From assembly GCA_000349905.1 (NCBI GenBank), contig KB722738.1:1811132-1875131 (forward strand): a stretch of 64,000 bases of DNA, written 5' to 3'. Positions 1-15,249 of this stretch are shown one piece after another. Source of the stretch: Volvariella volvacea V23 (Eukaryota > Basidiomycota > Agaricomycetes > Agaricales > Pluteaceae). Positions within the stretch are counted from its first letter, which is position 1, and each line of letters begins with the position of its first letter. Made by a program: the position numbers and the translations under genes. The notes under the pieces are model-generated. The model had not been told where the DNA came from and searched no databases. It saw only the letters and a program-made list of their open reading frames with translations.

Positions 1-626
1 ATGTCCACCTCTCTCTCCTTGTCACTTACTGACTCGGCAACCACCAAGGCATCCTCATCACCGAGCACCTCCTTGTCACTATCACCCTCCTCACCTTCGC
101 CTGGGGCGCCTGGCGAAGGACTGGCGTCGATAGGCGGTGCACTCTCAGGGCCAATTGGGTTAGCAGCGGGATCGCGTTTGCTGTACTGCTTGCGCAGGGC
201 ATTCTGCCAGGTGTCGAGACTACAAACAGTATTAACACAAGGAATTGCAGCTATGCCCACTGGTATACTTACGAAATCTTACGATCGTACGTCAACGTAT
301 ACAAGAGTCTTTGCATTATACGGGGAAGGACTTTGCTAGTTTCCTGGACGAGATCATTTTCAACGTCCTGGAAGTAGCAGAGAAGGATTAGGGCAGAAGG
401 ACGGGATGGAAAGGAGATTTGTTGGACGTACCAAGATGGTGATGTCAGGGTTTGCGATAACTGGAGCGAAGGTGATGAAGAATTGACTGAAAGCGGCCCA
501 TTTCCAGTTGGTCCTAAGGGTGGCAATGTGTTGGTGGTGGGGAGAAGGGAGCAAGGGAGTTGAAGCAGGGGAGTCGGTTGCAGCGTCTATGAGTTGGGTG
601 GGGCGGGTGGAAGAGCGACGAGGCAT
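1..626 (-). CDS. DDT-domain-like nuclear protein (5' part; runs off left edge)
   Basis: Three exons can be joined: 626-432, 367-273 and 219-1, with introns 431-368 and 272-220, both GT-AG and both keeping frame. The protein starts MPRRSSTRP, then has a Trp/Phe-rich helix region (residues about 40-62, NWKWAAFSQFFITFAP), an acidic turn with DVENDL and a Leu-rich helix (LPRIMQRLLYTLTYDRK). This helix pattern resembles the DDT domain of chromatin-remodelling and other nuclear proteins. Downstream it becomes Pro/Glu/Asp-rich (residues about 120-165), as in the linkers of such proteins. The rest lies beyond the window, so neither length nor partner domains can be judged. The exon structure is well supported. 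The DDT call rests on helix spacing and remembered relatives and is only moderate. Confidence 0.6.
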
Positions 627-878
627 TGGCTGAGACCCAATTCAGGTACTGTATGTATGAACAGTCGGCGACCAGCGTGAAGGAATCACAAGTGCAGTTG
701 CAAACCACCGCCGATGAAACGAGTGCGCTGGATGATCAATTCTTCTGCAACACAGCGAACTCCTGTGCTGAGGTGCCACGATAAATATACAGTAAAGCGG
801 TCGTCAAAGACGTGAGCGAGGTCGTCGAACACAACGTTGGGCACGTCCCACACCCTGAGTCCCTTTATTACGTAATTT

Positions 879-1948
879 CTACAACATAACTTCTCTGACG
901 AACCATGCCACCTCCTCCACCATTTCCTCCGTGCACTTATGCCCTATCCCTTCGTATAGACGCACTACCTTTCTCCCCCGTGGTCCTACTTCCAGCTTGG
1001 TCACGAATTCCTCACTCGCATCCCAAGGGACTAATTTGTCCGCCCCCCCTGATAGGACCAAAATATTTTTCCCAAAGAATGGATTCGTGGAATCCAGTGC
1101 GGAATAAGGCGTTGATGCCGGGTCAGATCGCTTGATAAATTCCAAAAGGTCGTTGGGTAGGTACGGAGGTCCCGCATCCAACGACGCCCTCCTCGCCCTC
1201 TGTCCAATTAGTGTCAAATAATCTGGACAACCTATAATTGGGATGCCGATCCTGATTCTGGCATCTGGCAGTTTCAATGAGTCAAGGACATGGCTTGATA
1301 CGTCCCGCCGCACCTTGGGCAAGTGCCATCCAGGTAGAATGCCCACCTAAACTGATACCTACTACGCCCCAATCTGTTATTGTCGTCTCACCCATTGGAA
1401 ATAAGTAGGATGGAAGAAAGTCGATTAGGAACGAGATATCTCGCGCAGTTCCCGCTATTCAATAAGCATGTCATTAATGCCACAAGGTAATGCTGGCCAG
1501 GCTTACTCTGGATAGCGTACATGTCCAACCTAGCAGACCACCCTCATTTCAGCGCCGCGTCAGTAGCAACAATTTAGTTATGCTTACGCATGGCGTTCAT
1601 TATTCTGTTCTGGTTTCGCCGACCAGGCATTGTTGGCTGTTGCATCAACAAGTCTATGTCCATGATTACGATGATCCTAGTGTGATGACGCTCACGTTGC
1701 TTGAACGAAACTGGGTGGATAAAGATACTTGCCAGTGTTACAACGTACAGGTCTTTGCTCGTATTCTGCTTATGCACCGATGCTAGGACAGAATGGGCAA
1801 TGGGCTCATTCTCCGCTGCTGATCCCAAGCGGCCATGTAACAGAAACAAGACGGCCACTGGCCGAGTTTTCCAAGTTGAATTAGAGAGCCGGTGGATGTG
1901 GACTGGGAGGCCACCAACAGTTATAATATCCTTGACTATCAAAGACAT
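879..1948 (-). CDS. alpha/beta hydrolase-fold protein
   Basis: Five exons (1948-1733, 1676-1588, 1529-1507, 1454-1314, 1264-879) give a 284-residue protein. The fold is recognisable: an early HG loop (LLHGRLGS, about residue 35), DHRNHGHR after strand 4, the nucleophile elbow GISLGGH (Ser), a late acid-loop region (SGGADKLVPW) and the catalytic His context GIGHKCTEEM. This is a serine-hydrolase triad layout, but the substrate cannot be inferred. Exon 3 is only 23 nt. The first intron (1732-1677) has a GC donor (gcaagt); no GT donor restores the DHRNHG frame. There is no signal peptide, so it is probably cytosolic. The start at 1948 is the first ATG followed by the conserved strand. Confidence 0.85.
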
Positions 1949-2112
1949 TGATAAAGGAAAGAATGTGAAGTGGATTAGGTAAATACGATATGCTGACAAA
2001 AGGAACGTCCTCTAGAATTCTACCATTTCATCCAAGGCTGTCTGCGAGGAACATGATTTGCGAATCCATCGAGTATTGTTCGAGAAATTACCATCTATCT
2101 CCACGCCCATAG

Positions 2113-4417
<2,305 letters not shown>

Positions 4418-4686
4418 TATGAGGATGTGTAGTGTTGATGAAAGAAAGCAAGCAGGCCAAGAAAGAATTTTTCGTGCTTTGTAGGTAACCAAACAAGGAT
4501 AAATACATCATGACCAATGCCTATTAGTACTGTGATAAATGCTCTACAACTGAACTCGAAAGCACTTCTAGGGTACGGTGGAGAGCTGGGTATCTGTAGC
4601 GAGAAGGTGGACCAGGTATCTTGTGAAATAGCATAACTAGCACAGCGGAAACGTAAAGCGGCGACCAATACAAGGTTCCGACGATG

Positions 4687-5626
4687 TTACATCACCACAC
4701 ATCCGCCACCCCTGCCTCGACTCCGCCCCTTGCGGGGTGAGCCCTTTGGGTTCTGCGTCCTCATTTGTCGGAGTAAGTCTTCGAAGACATCATTAACGTG
4801 CCAGTCGCGCTTTGCAGAAGTCTCGTAAAACGGAAGTCCCCATCGGGCAGCCAGTGGTTGTATGGCCTCCCGCTGCACTTCGCGTTCATTCACAAGGTCC
4901 AGTTTAGTTCCTACCACAACGATAGGAATACCCTGCCAACGGGTAAATGGGCACCACCGACCGAGAAAATATGCCAGCCTCACCTTCTCAGTGCCCTTTA
5001 TTCGAAATATCTGTTGGCGAAGGTTTTCTAGCTCCTTCAAGCTTGCTTCCTGTGTCAAGCTATGGCAGAGCGTATTTCCAGTGTCGTGCGCCATCCCCAT
5101 ATAGTGGGCCATACCTGAATACCAATATGAATCCGTGACCGGCCTACACAATAAATTGAATAAGTAGCGCAAGATTAAATTGCGTGCTGACCTTGATGTA
5201 CACCTCGTTGAGAGACATGAATTGCTCTGCCCCGGCAGTATCCATTATTTCCAACTAGAGCGAATATGAAACCTCAGCCGAATCTGGCGACGACAGGAAC
5301 ATACAGACGACGTTTCACCATCCAGCGTTATATTACGACGGTACTCCTCTGTGACATAGTCGGTGTACAAGTGAATGAGATCATGGAAGGACGCACCTTC
5401 GATTGTTGGGTTGTAGTCCTCAAGAAAGACATTGCGAATAAATCGGACTGGTGCAGAATAAGTGTTGCAACCCAGCGCAGTTTATACACTGTTCGATACC
5501 TGTTAATGCTGACTTGCCCACTCCTCCGGCTAGACAAAGAGTTGGCAAATGAGGGTCGGGTCATGGGGATGCATGTGGGGCGCCTGCTGGCTTACCTCCC
5601 AGTATCACGATGTTGTAATTTCGCAT
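4687..5626 (-). CDS. RSR1: Ras-family small GTPase, Rsr1/Bud1-like
   Basis: Eight exons (5626-5596, 5529-5500, 5447-5397, 5348-5305, 5254-5192, 5143-5115, 5059-4984, 4932-4687) give a 189-residue GTPase. All G motifs are visible: P-loop GAGGVGKSALT, effector loop DYNPTIEEEYRR, switch II DTAGAEQF, the base-recognition motif TKLD and ETSAK. The C-terminus is basic and Gly-rich and ends CVVM, a CaaX box expected to be farnesylated for membrane attachment. The sequence around the P-loop (MRNYNIVILG) and the run RQQIFRIKG match the Rsr1/Bud1 group, which marks polarity sites and acts upstream of Cdc42, better than classical Ras. The first exons are only 31 and 30 nt. It is divergent from the cyclophilin gene across 205 bp. 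Assignment to Rsr1 rather than another Ras-like branch is the main uncertainty. Confidence 0.88.
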
Positions 5627-5831
5627 AGCTGACAAGGACCAGGTCGGAAGCAACAGAAATGTAAAGACAAATGAGAAGGAGAGGGGAGCGCCGAGGATGA
5701 GCGATGCAGAGGGAGTGTGGAGGAGATGCCGTGAGAGCGCGTGGTAGAGGCTCGGAGTGGATGTCATCATATATAAGCCTCAAGGCTAAGCGGGTCGATG
5801 ATGAACACAGCAACAAACCGCCACATCCCAG
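5627..5831. promoter_or_regulatory. bidirectional promoter gap, RSR1 / cyclophilin
   Basis: This 205-bp gap separates two start codons that face away from each other. A TATA-like TATATAAG lies near 5770-5777, about 55-60 bp before the cyclophilin ATG. That spacing suits the plus-strand gene. Nothing comparable was recognised for the minus-strand gene. Confidence 0.55.
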
Positions 5832-7144
5832 ATGGTTCGACCAAGAGTATTTTTCGACTTTTCCCTCAACGGCGGGCCCATTGGGAGGTACGTTTCCCTT
5901 ATCCTTGCTCCTTGTGGTTCAATGAGCCAATCTTTCTCCGTCTAGGGTGATTTTCGAGCTTTTTAGTGACACCGCGCCCAGAACTTGCGAAAAGTGCGGT
6001 TTCCAGCTTCCTTTTTTCATCACCAAAAATCTCATCTACAACCACTTGTTGATCATTTTCGTCAGTTTCCGGGCGCTGTGCACAGGCGAAAAAGGTCTTT
6101 CCCCGTCTGGAAACCCGTTATACTACAAAAACAGTATCATTCACCGATCCATCAAGGACTTCATGATTCAGGGCGGGGGTATGTCACCTGCAACTTTCTT
6201 CCATCTGTGGTACTCATGGTCGAGTTTGGTAGATTTCACCAAGCGCAATGGCAGTGGTGGAGAATCTATATTTGGTGGCATGTTTGCTGATGAAGACCTC
6301 ACAAGACCACTTGATTCGGAGGCTCTCTTATGCATGGCGAATAAAGGACCCAATACCAATGGTTCCCAGTTTTTCATCACACTGAGGCCTTGCCCACACC
6401 TGAATGGTAAGGTCAGTCGCTTGTTACGAGTACTGTGGAGCTCTTGCTCAAATAGAAGCTATTCTAATAGGAAAGCACGTTGTCTTTGGTAGGGTCATTC
6501 GGGGATATGCAGAAATCGTTGAAAGGATAGCTGAGGTACCTGTTGACGAGAAAGATCGGCCAACAGTCCCTGTTGTGATCTCGAATTCTGGTGAACTAGA
6601 ACTCCGAAAACCAGTCCAACCAGCCGGTGCGTTTACACTACTCAAGATCCTTATCGTGTTTCCTACATTTCATTGACTACGCGTCTCACGCTTAGGTCGG
6701 GATCAAGTAATAGATAAGGAATCCAGTGAAGCAAAGCTGCCGAAAAGCAAACATCGAAAACGCTCAGCTAGTGTCGAGTCGGACCACGCAGAGCGCAAAC
6801 ACAAATCCAAGAAACATAGGAAGCAACGCTCCCCAGCGCGCTCCTCCTCTCCCCCTGCCTCAATCACGCAAGCACCCGCTCGCGAAGAGACGGAGGAGGA
6901 ATATGACGCCAGGCTGGAACGCGAGGAGAAGGAACGCATAGAACAAGCCAAGCTAAAGGAGCTTGAGCGACTCAAGCACCGTTACGAGGCTGACTCCAAC
7001 AGCGGGACCAACAAGAATAATGGAGTCAGATTTAAAGGTTCGTTGAATTGGTCTACAAAGCAACCCCCCATCCTCACCCCCTAGTCAGGTCGTGGCATGA
7101 TGAAATATGTTGATCCAGAGTTGAGCAATAGACGACATTCATAG
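5832..7144 (+). CDS. cyclophilin-type peptidyl-prolyl isomerase with charged SR/KE tail
   Basis: Seven exons (5832-5887, 5946-5993, 6066-6178, 6233-6406, 6471-6626, 6696-7037, 7089-7144) make a 314-residue protein. Residues about 1-175 form a cyclophilin domain: [26 protein letters not shown], split here by splicing, then [20 protein letters not shown] and HVVFGRV. These include the Arg, Phe, Gln and His positions of the catalytic pocket. The domain isomerises Xaa-Pro bonds. The tail has short RS/KH-rich stretches ([21 protein letters not shown]), a predicted Glu/Lys helix and a closing [10 protein letters not shown]. Such tails are known in nuclear, spliceosome-associated cyclophilins (PPIG/SR-cyclophilin type), so a role in splicing is likely but inferred. 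Confidence 0.9.
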
Positions 7145-7212
7145 CGTCCAGATACTACTACCTAACAAGATGATAGCATCTCTTTTGTATAGCAATTGTT
7201 AATAGCAATCAC

Positions 7213-9089
7213 TTAGGCTGAAATTTCTGCACCTTGTTCCGTGATATCATTCGAAGCCTTATTCTGACCATCTAACCCGGCGCCACCCTTATCGGCTGCC
7301 TTTGACGCGGCACTAGCGAAGCTGACGGAGGGGCGAACGTTGGCCGCCAAGTTGGCGGGAATTGCCTTTGACTGGTGTGGCCTCGGTGAGCTTGGTGTAG
7401 AAGTGGCAGAATTAGAGGGTGGAGGAGTGCGCGCCCGGTGGGGTGGACGTTCGGTTCCACTCCGTGAATTTGTACGCGACATAGCCAACTTGTCTTTAAC
7501 GGCCTCGCGTTCCCGTTCAATCTTATCGAGCACCTCTTTTTCTCGCTGAGTGACATCAACTGGCCTGTAGAGAATCGAGGTTTCAGTTAGCACCAAAAAA
7601 AACATTTGGAGTAAGTATACCTTGCTGCTCCGAAAGGGCTAGTTTTGGTTGCAGTAGTCGGTGATGGTCCCATTTTGGGGGAGGAGAGGGGACTTGGTGT
7701 CGCAGACCCGTTCCCAGATCTAGGTAGTAGGTCTAACTTACGGCGAGCAACCTGGGGAGTTGGTGGAGTCGAGTTACCAGCTATGAATGGATTAAATACG
7801 ATGCCTTCCCCAGAGAAAGTTACAGCGTATGGCACATACGTTTTCGCGCCCTCCAATCTCCTTCGTCTGACTCTGTTTTTGGGTGTTCATGCCTTGATCG
7901 AATTGAGCCGAAACGAGGTCCAGGAGCCTCTTCAGAACCACTGGGCTTGAATTTGCTGCCAATGGACCAGACTTCTTCTCTGTCTGCGGCAGATGTCTCT
8001 TGCGGCGGGAACCCAGGATTTCTCTTTCTATAAGGCGCTGGTTCGGGATCTGGGAGGGATGAACGAGCGGGTCTATTGGATCTCCAATCGTCCTTTTCGT
8101 CAGATGCACCAGGTGGATGAGGGGCGGCGTCAAAGCGACGACGAGGGGGATCTCTACTGGAGTCCTTGAGGTCAGGTAACGGGCCTTCCCTTCTCCAGGA
8201 GCCTTCGAATTTGGTATCCTCTTCGGTGGCATGCCTTTCCTTCGCTGGAGATGCACGATGACGTCAAATCTGAAGTGACATTGGTCAAGGGTTGGACTCA
8301 CGCGGTTCAGCCACGCTCACGCGAATGGTACGACCAAGAAGAGTCTACCGGCGATGAGTGGATGATCTGGTGTTAATACCACAATCACTCACCGAGCCTG
8401 TCTTTTCGAGCGCATCCTTCAAACCTTGCAAATCCTCAAATTCGACGTAGCCAAAACCCTTGGGCTTGTCGTCCCTATCTTTAACGATCTTGATGGACTT
8501 CGTCTTGATAGAATATACGAGCAGATTATTCAGCTCCACTGGCGTAAGAGAGTACCACGTTGGGAACCGACCTTCAATGGAGCAAAGAAAGATGCAAGAT
8601 TTGATTCTATTAGATCAAAGGGTATGTTTCCGATGAATGCAGTGTAGGGAGGTCGAGTGGGCAAAGGAACATCATCTTTGAGGAGTGCGACGTTACGCTC
8701 AGCTAGAACGCGAAATACTATTAGGAGGGCACATCGAGTGTCAAGGAGCATAACACACGCCGGCTGGAATGAAAGTCATCCCTTTTGTTATTGAAGCGGT
8801 CATGCGTACGGGGCTGATCGTCATCAAGCCTAGCGGCCGCTGTATAGGGGGGTCGTGGATTCTGAATGTAATCGCACAATAGTTGAGTAAATATTTCTTA
8901 CGAGCACTAGGAAGAGCATCCATTTCGTCCGCCCATGATCCCAAGGCTAGTGGTAGAGTTTGATTTAACCCCAAGTAAAGGAGAAACAGGCTTACTGGAA
9001 TCGCCCAAAAACTCGTTCAAAGTGATCTTTTTTGCTTTCTTTGGGGCTGAAGCAGAATCAGCATCGACATGAACATCGAACGACGAAGC
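7213..9089 (-). CDS. TIF3: eIF4B-like RRM translation initiation factor (5' end unresolved)
   Basis: Nine exons are supported: (5' end)-8996, 8946-8902, 8839-8759, 8702-8572, 8503-8393, 8344-8302, 8244-7840, 7780-7621 and 7564-7213. The start of the protein has KKITLNEFLGD and SWADEMDALPSAP, which mark fungal eIF4B (Tif3). An RRM follows with RNP2-like AFIGNIPFDL and RNP1 KGFGYVEFED. A long Arg/Asp/Pro-rich tail comes next, and a Lys/Glu helix (QREKEVLDKIERE) lies near the end. eIF4B stimulates eIF4A and ribosome scanning. No in-frame ATG exists between an upstream TGA and the conserved KKITLNEF block. The true start must therefore come from an upstream exon spliced at about 9090, or the sequence has an error. 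The function is well supported and the first exon is not. Confidence 0.88.
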
Positions 9090-9369
9090 CTGGGCGCACC
9101 CATGATTTCAGGAGGTCAACAAGTTAACTGCAGATGAGTCGTTGACAGTACTGGAGTGAATTTATCGGTGTTTACAGCCACATAGTGTCTAGTGCATTCG
9201 AATGGTAACCAACCACAAACAACTCGGAAATTTTATCATCTTATCATAACATTTCATCCAACGTAAAAACCATCATCATTAAGACCCTTTCAGCATTGGG
9301 ACACGGTCGACATAGAGTAAGCATGGGCACATGCAGTTTCTATCAAAGGCTAGCTACGAGAAAATTCGT

Positions 9370-11142
9370 CTATTGCTTATCCTTGAAGATCTTCTCAATA
9401 GCAGCTGTTGAGTAGGACTTGGGTCGCTCGAGAGGTGCACCAAGGGCACGATCCCAGATCAGCTGGGCAGCAACACCAAACGCACGGGATACACCAAAGA
9501 GGACAGTGTAGAATTGCATCTGGTCGAGGCCGTAGTGGGTCAATAAGACACCAGAGTGAGCATCCACATTGGGCCAAGGGTTCTTGGCCTTGCCAGCCTA
9601 ATCACTGAATGAGCAACTCGACGTCGTGCCATGCGATCCGAGACTTACCTCGAGTAGAATGTCTGGAACAAGGTTATAAATTTGACCAACAAGCTTGAAC
9701 ATGGGGTCGTCGGGTAGATGCTTGAGGGCGAAGACGCGTTGGGCAGTGTAGCGCGGATCTGTCTTGCGCAGGACAGCATGGCCGTATCCAGGCACAACTT
9801 GACCAGCCTTGAGTGTATCCCAGATGTACTGCTTAACGGCTTCATCAGTGGGGTTCTCTCCAAGCTTGCTTTGCATCTTCCTGAGCCACACGAGCACTTC
9901 TTGGTTAGCAAGACCGTGAAGGGGACCAGCCAAACCATTTAGAGCAGCGGCGTAGGCGAGGAAGGGATCAGAGAGGGCGGATCCAACAAGCTTGCCTGTG
10001 TGGGCGGATACGTTACCACCCTCATGGTCACTGTGGATGGTGATGTAGAGCCTCAACAACTCAACGAATGCTGGATTTTCGCCAAAGCCAAGGAGGGTGG
10101 CAAGATTGTGTGAATAGTCCTTGGATGCATCGATGGAAGGAAGCTTTCCTTTGCCGAAAACATTACGATAGATACGACCAGCAATATTAGGGAGCTTGGC
10201 AATGCTGTTGTAATCGATGAGTGCCTGGCGAAACGAGCTCCAGCAATACGCACAGGTCCATAGCATCCTCGAATGTTGGGCCCCAGTATTCCTTTTTGGA
10301 GACACCATCTTGATATGCTTTGGCAAAGGCAGAGTTGTGGTTCAGCTAGAGTGCTTTTCAGTGTATGCTTTGATTAATTTAAATGACAAACGTACAGCAG
10401 TGACAGCCAAACTGAATTGGCTCATGGGGTGCAGAGTAGGAGGGCACCTGTCAAGGATCTCCTCGACGAACTCTGGAATGGCAGCACGGGCAGCCCAATC
10501 CTTGGAAAGTTCGGCGGCCTGCTCCGGGGTGGGGATCTCACCAGTGACCAAGAGCCAAAAGAGACCTTCGGGTAGAGGTTCGGAACCGCCAGGGGCCTTT
10601 GGTAAAAGCTCTTGGATCTCAGGGATAGTCTTTTCACGGAATCTGATTCCCTCCTCTAATGAAGGACGAGCAAGCGTTAATCGAAATTAATAGGAAGTGA
10701 GTGCTCCACATACCAGCATCCAGTACAGAGCCGTCCCATATCAGCGCAGGCAGACCTCGCATGCCGCTAACAACGTCTGAGTCCCATCCAATCAGTGGGC
10801 AAGGCCAAAAATACATACCCATAGAGCTGGTCAACCAGAACTGGACCAAAGGTCTTTTTACCGTGCTCAGCACGAACTTGCTTCACCTGGAGTCAAATGG
10901 AATAAGAAAATCAGGGGTGACAGTGAGCAACCCGCGAGCACCTACATATTCTTGCTGTTTGGGAATGAGCTCTGCAAGGCGCTCTTTTAGGGTGGCCTGC
11001 TTTGCAGCAGTGGAAGAGAACCGGACCGAGGGGACTGCAGTCCGAAAGAGGGACGGGCGGGACTAAAGAGAGGGTCAGAGACGGCAGAAACAGGTAGTCA
11101 AGAACATACAGAAGAGAAGAAAGCACGAGCCGGAGCAGCCAT
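9370..11142 (-). CDS. CIT1: citrate synthase, mitochondrial
   Basis: The gene has eight or so exons, the first at 11142-11110 ([11 protein letters not shown]). The N-terminus is Ala/Arg/Ser-rich without acids for about 30 residues, as in a mitochondrial presequence. The mature part shows the type I citrate synthase signature: [65 protein letters not shown] and [10 protein letters not shown] (both catalytic His regions), then [15 protein letters not shown]. The enzyme condenses acetyl-CoA with oxaloacetate in the matrix. Length and C-terminus ([11 protein letters not shown]) are as expected for an intact enzyme. It is divergent from TRM8, sharing a 166-bp upstream gap. Confidence 0.97.
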
Positions 11143-11308
11143 GTCCAAGGACGAGGAAGAGGTCGAGGTGGTGGTGGTGCAGGTAAAGGTGGATTGGCAA
11201 AAAATGACCTCAACTTGAACGAAAAACATCCTCCGTTGGCGAGGTCACGTGATGATCGCCTGCCCGATAGTAGCCGCAGAGTGTGACAGCGGACAAGCGA
11301 CCAGCGGA
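11143..11308. promoter_or_regulatory. bidirectional promoter gap, citrate synthase / TRM8, with CACGTG box
   Basis: This 166-bp gap lies between two opposite start codons. It holds the palindrome TCACGTGA at 11245-11252, about 60 bp before the TRM8 ATG and 100 bp before the citrate synthase ATG. CACGTG is the core bound by bHLH regulators of the Cbf1 type in fungi. Whether it is used here is inference. Confidence 0.5.
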
Positions 11309-12247
<939 letters not shown>

Positions 12248-12350
12248 ACAAGCGCGGCTACTTGTCACTCTCAGGCCGGGAGGTAAAAGCACCTAGAAGA
12301 TGTCGAGTTTTGGGGAGATAGTAAATACGTCCCTCTGTGGGAGCACAGGT

Positions 12351-13252
12351 TCAATAATCGTCCACTCCATCTTCACCATCCCTATCCGCGCCAGTGCCGC
12401 CGGTACGAAGACCAGAACCCATCGATGTTATCAACAACCCTGTCTTTGCTCGGATCGCACCTCGCAGCTCCCGATGGATGACCTTGCTCGCGTCCCCAGC
12501 CATTTGAAAAACTTGCTCGAATCTGTCTACATGCAGTCTTGTCTCCATTGTAACCAATGTAACCTTTCCCGTCCGGGGCATTACTGCAACAGTCAGATGA
12601 GGGATGTCATTCTCTTCGAGTTGTGTGAGATCGAGCATGGGGTCTGTCACATGCACCCCGCCAGACACGGCGCAAACAAAGTCCAGTAGGGCGATGCCCG
12701 CGCTGACAAGTGCTAGGGTTGTGCCATTGATACATGTCTGCAGTAGCCCACCGTCTTGCTGAAGAACTTGAATGTAGATGTCAATCTGTGACCGGGGGTA
12801 TAAATTTGTTTGTATCACAGGCTCAAAAGTAGATTTAATTGTCGATGCCAATTCCAGGATGCGTCTAGGAATGTGCGATGAGCAGTGCGCGATAACGCAG
12901 AAGTAACATCCTACTTGTCTCCTTTCGAGCGCTTCCTGCGTTCTCCTGTGCTGAAAGCGGCGATACCGACCTCGACGTTGATATTTGCACGGTCGTGAAT
13001 TGTTTGGGAACGCGACTTTGCCTCTCGTGGCCCAAAGGCAGAGACGAGAACTTGGGTCAGGCCATGCGAAATAAGGGCTGAGCCATCTGCTACGCCCTGT
13101 TGGGAGAGATCGATGGAAAGATTGCGCAGCTCGTGGGTTTTCCTGCCGTCTGAGCGGTAGCCATGGTCGTTGAGGATCTCCACTCGCGAACCCTGGTTTG
13201 TGGTGGGATGAATTGAATAGACTAGGAAGGATGCTGTAAAGGGACAAACCAT
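12351..13252 (-). CDS. SKI6: exosome core subunit RRP41 (RNase PH family)
   Basis: Exon 12864-12351 follows an intron at 12914-12865. Upstream coding runs from an ATG at 13252. The protein has the RRP41 pattern: SRVEILNDHGYRSDGRK, ADGSALISHG, SAFGPREAKSRS, FSTGERRKRSKGDK, RRILELASTIKS, YPRSQIDIYIQVLQQDGG, FVCAVSGGV and ETRLHVDRF. It is one of six PH-domain subunits of the exosome ring that threads RNA for 3' decay. In eukaryotes this subunit is structural. The first 20 codons are not conserved. An intron of 57 nt that begins right after ATG (gtttgt...accag) would give M-GSRVEILN and a normal 264-residue protein, and is preferred over the 283-residue unspliced form. Confidence 0.93.
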
Positions 13253-13413
13253 GATGTTGGAGGAGTCGAGTAGTTTGGAGTGGTTTGAAGGCTGTTATGC
13301 TCACATCAAGGCCATCGTGGTGCAATTAGCCGCGGACACTTAACTGGCCCATACTTAGCCACTTTTAACCCCTCTCCTCCTCTTTCTTTCCTCGTCCTCC
13401 TTGTTCTCCAGCC
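13253..13413. promoter_or_regulatory. bidirectional promoter gap, RRP41 / nicotinate phosphoribosyltransferase
   Basis: This 161-bp gap lies between opposite start codons. It is pyrimidine-rich just before the plus-strand ATG (about 13365-13410, CT tracts), as is common in basidiomycete core promoters. No specific box was recognised. Confidence 0.45.
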
Positions 13414-15249
13414 ATGTCTGCTCCATACCCAGATCTCCCCGTCCCCGCCTCCATCCTCGACACAGATCTCTACAAGGTAGCGTACTTACTGCCAGCATCA
13501 TATACTTCTGTTTTACCGTCCATTAGTTCACCATGCAACAAGCCGTGCTGCATTATTTCCCTGATGTTTATGCCACCTATCGTTTCACGAATCGCAGCAA
13601 AGATGTCCTATTCTCTCTTCAGTGTTTCGAGCGCTTCAGAGCTGCCGTGGCACGTAGGTCTCCCCAGATTATTCCATCTACGCATCACCCCAAGCAAATC
13701 ATGCTCATCTCATCTCCACAGAATTCACAAATCTTGCATTAACTCCGTCCGAACAGGAATGGATGCAGTCGACATTCCCCTTCTTCACTCCAACATACTT
13801 ATCATACCTAGCAGCCTATCGTTACAAGCCCGAGCAGCTCCGCATCACTTTCATCCCAGCCAGCGATGACGGTGTATATGGTCAAATTGAAATAGAGGCA
13901 TCTGGCCCCTGGGTTGAAACCATCTGCTGGGAGGTTCCTCTCATGGCTTGTCTGAGCGAAACCTACTTTCAGACTCTTGATACCGACTGGAGCTACGACG
14001 GCCAAGAAGGTTCGGTTTATCCTCCACTCAGACCCTATCTTCTGAAGCTTATTTCCTTCCTTTTCACTTAAACCCAAACCTTGCTTTCTCATCGAACCTT
14101 CAGATATCGCACTATCTAAAGGATTGGCTCTCCTTAATGCCGATTGTGCTTTCAGCGAATTTGGAACCCGCCGGAGACGGTCATACCACACACAAGATAT
14201 CGTCGTCCAAAACCTTATAAAAGCCTCAGCTAAAATACCGGACCGTGGGCAGTTTATTGGGACGAGTAATGTGGGCCTGCTACCCTTGTTCCTCTGCATC
14301 ATCATCCCAACCCTCGTCTAGGTACATTTTGCTCACAGATACAATGTTCCGGCGGTCGGCACAATTGCACAGTAAGTGAAGTTAATTAATGCGGGTGATG
14401 TCTCACTGACAGCCTATTTATTCCCCTTTCCCAGTGAATGGTTCATGGGTGTCAGTTTTACTCGTTGTTCTGATTTCCAGAAGCTCATCTTAACCTCACG
14501 GCTGACAGGTAGCAGCTTTGAAAGGTTATGAACATGCCAATTCGGTAGCTCTGGATCTGTGGGAGAGGTTGTATACCAGTGGTCCGCTTATTGCATTGAC
14601 GGATACTTTTACAACCGATGCCTTCTTCAGGGTAGAAATTTCTTGTCTTAGATCTTCATGAGCAAGTACCTGAGCACGAGCCTTTTTAGGACTTCATATC
14701 AGATCCCGAGAGAGCGCGTCGTTGGATAGGGTTGAGACAAGACTCGGGGGATCCATTTGAATTCGCACCTCGTGTGAAGCGCATGTACGAATCACTTGGA
14801 ATTAATCCCCGGGAGAAATATATCATCTTCTCAGATGCTCTCCATGTAGATAAGGTTCTGCGCCTGAAGAAGCAGACTAATGAACTCGGACTTTCAAAAG
14901 GTATTAATCTATTACCTCACTGCTAGCAGCTGAACGATACGGTGAACCTTTTTGTTCTATTTCTAGTATCTTTCGGCATTGGAACTTTCCTCACCAACGA
15001 CTTCGCCTCCCTGTCAAGCGGAGGTGAACAAAAAAGCAAAGCGCTTAACATCGTCATCAAGCTCGCTTCCGTCGATAGATTCCCTTGTGTCAAGCTCAGT
15101 GATGACCTGACAAAGGTAAGCAGGAATGTTGCCAACCATGGGTTTGACCATGGGTTTTCTAATCTGCCACCCATGTCCAACAGAACACAGGCGACAAGGC
15201 CACTGTAGATCTTGTCAAACATACACTAGGATTGCTTGTATGCGCCTAA
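13414..15249 (+). CDS. NPT1: nicotinate phosphoribosyltransferase
   Basis: The gene has about eleven short exons, the first at 13414-13476. Spliced pieces read ILDTDLYKFTMQQAVLHYFP at the start, then YRFTNRSKD, LRITFIPASD, ETICWEVPLMACLSE, SEFGTRRRRS with the active-site region, the substrate loop HEWFMGV, IALTDTFTTDAFF, GLRQDSGDPFEF and FSDALHVDKV, VSFGIGTFLTND and a final VDLVKHTLGL. These cover the whole enzyme, about 430 residues. It makes nicotinate mononucleotide from nicotinate and PRPP with ATP, the first step of the NAD salvage (Preiss-Handler) pathway. The C-terminus is short after KVSRNV-type intron sequence; stop TAA at 15247-15249. Confidence 0.93.

Noticed and set aside
12351..13325. 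Long unspliced open frame across RRP41
   Set aside because: This 324-codon frame reads through an intron and out of the conserved frame upstream. The spliced RRP41 model explains it.
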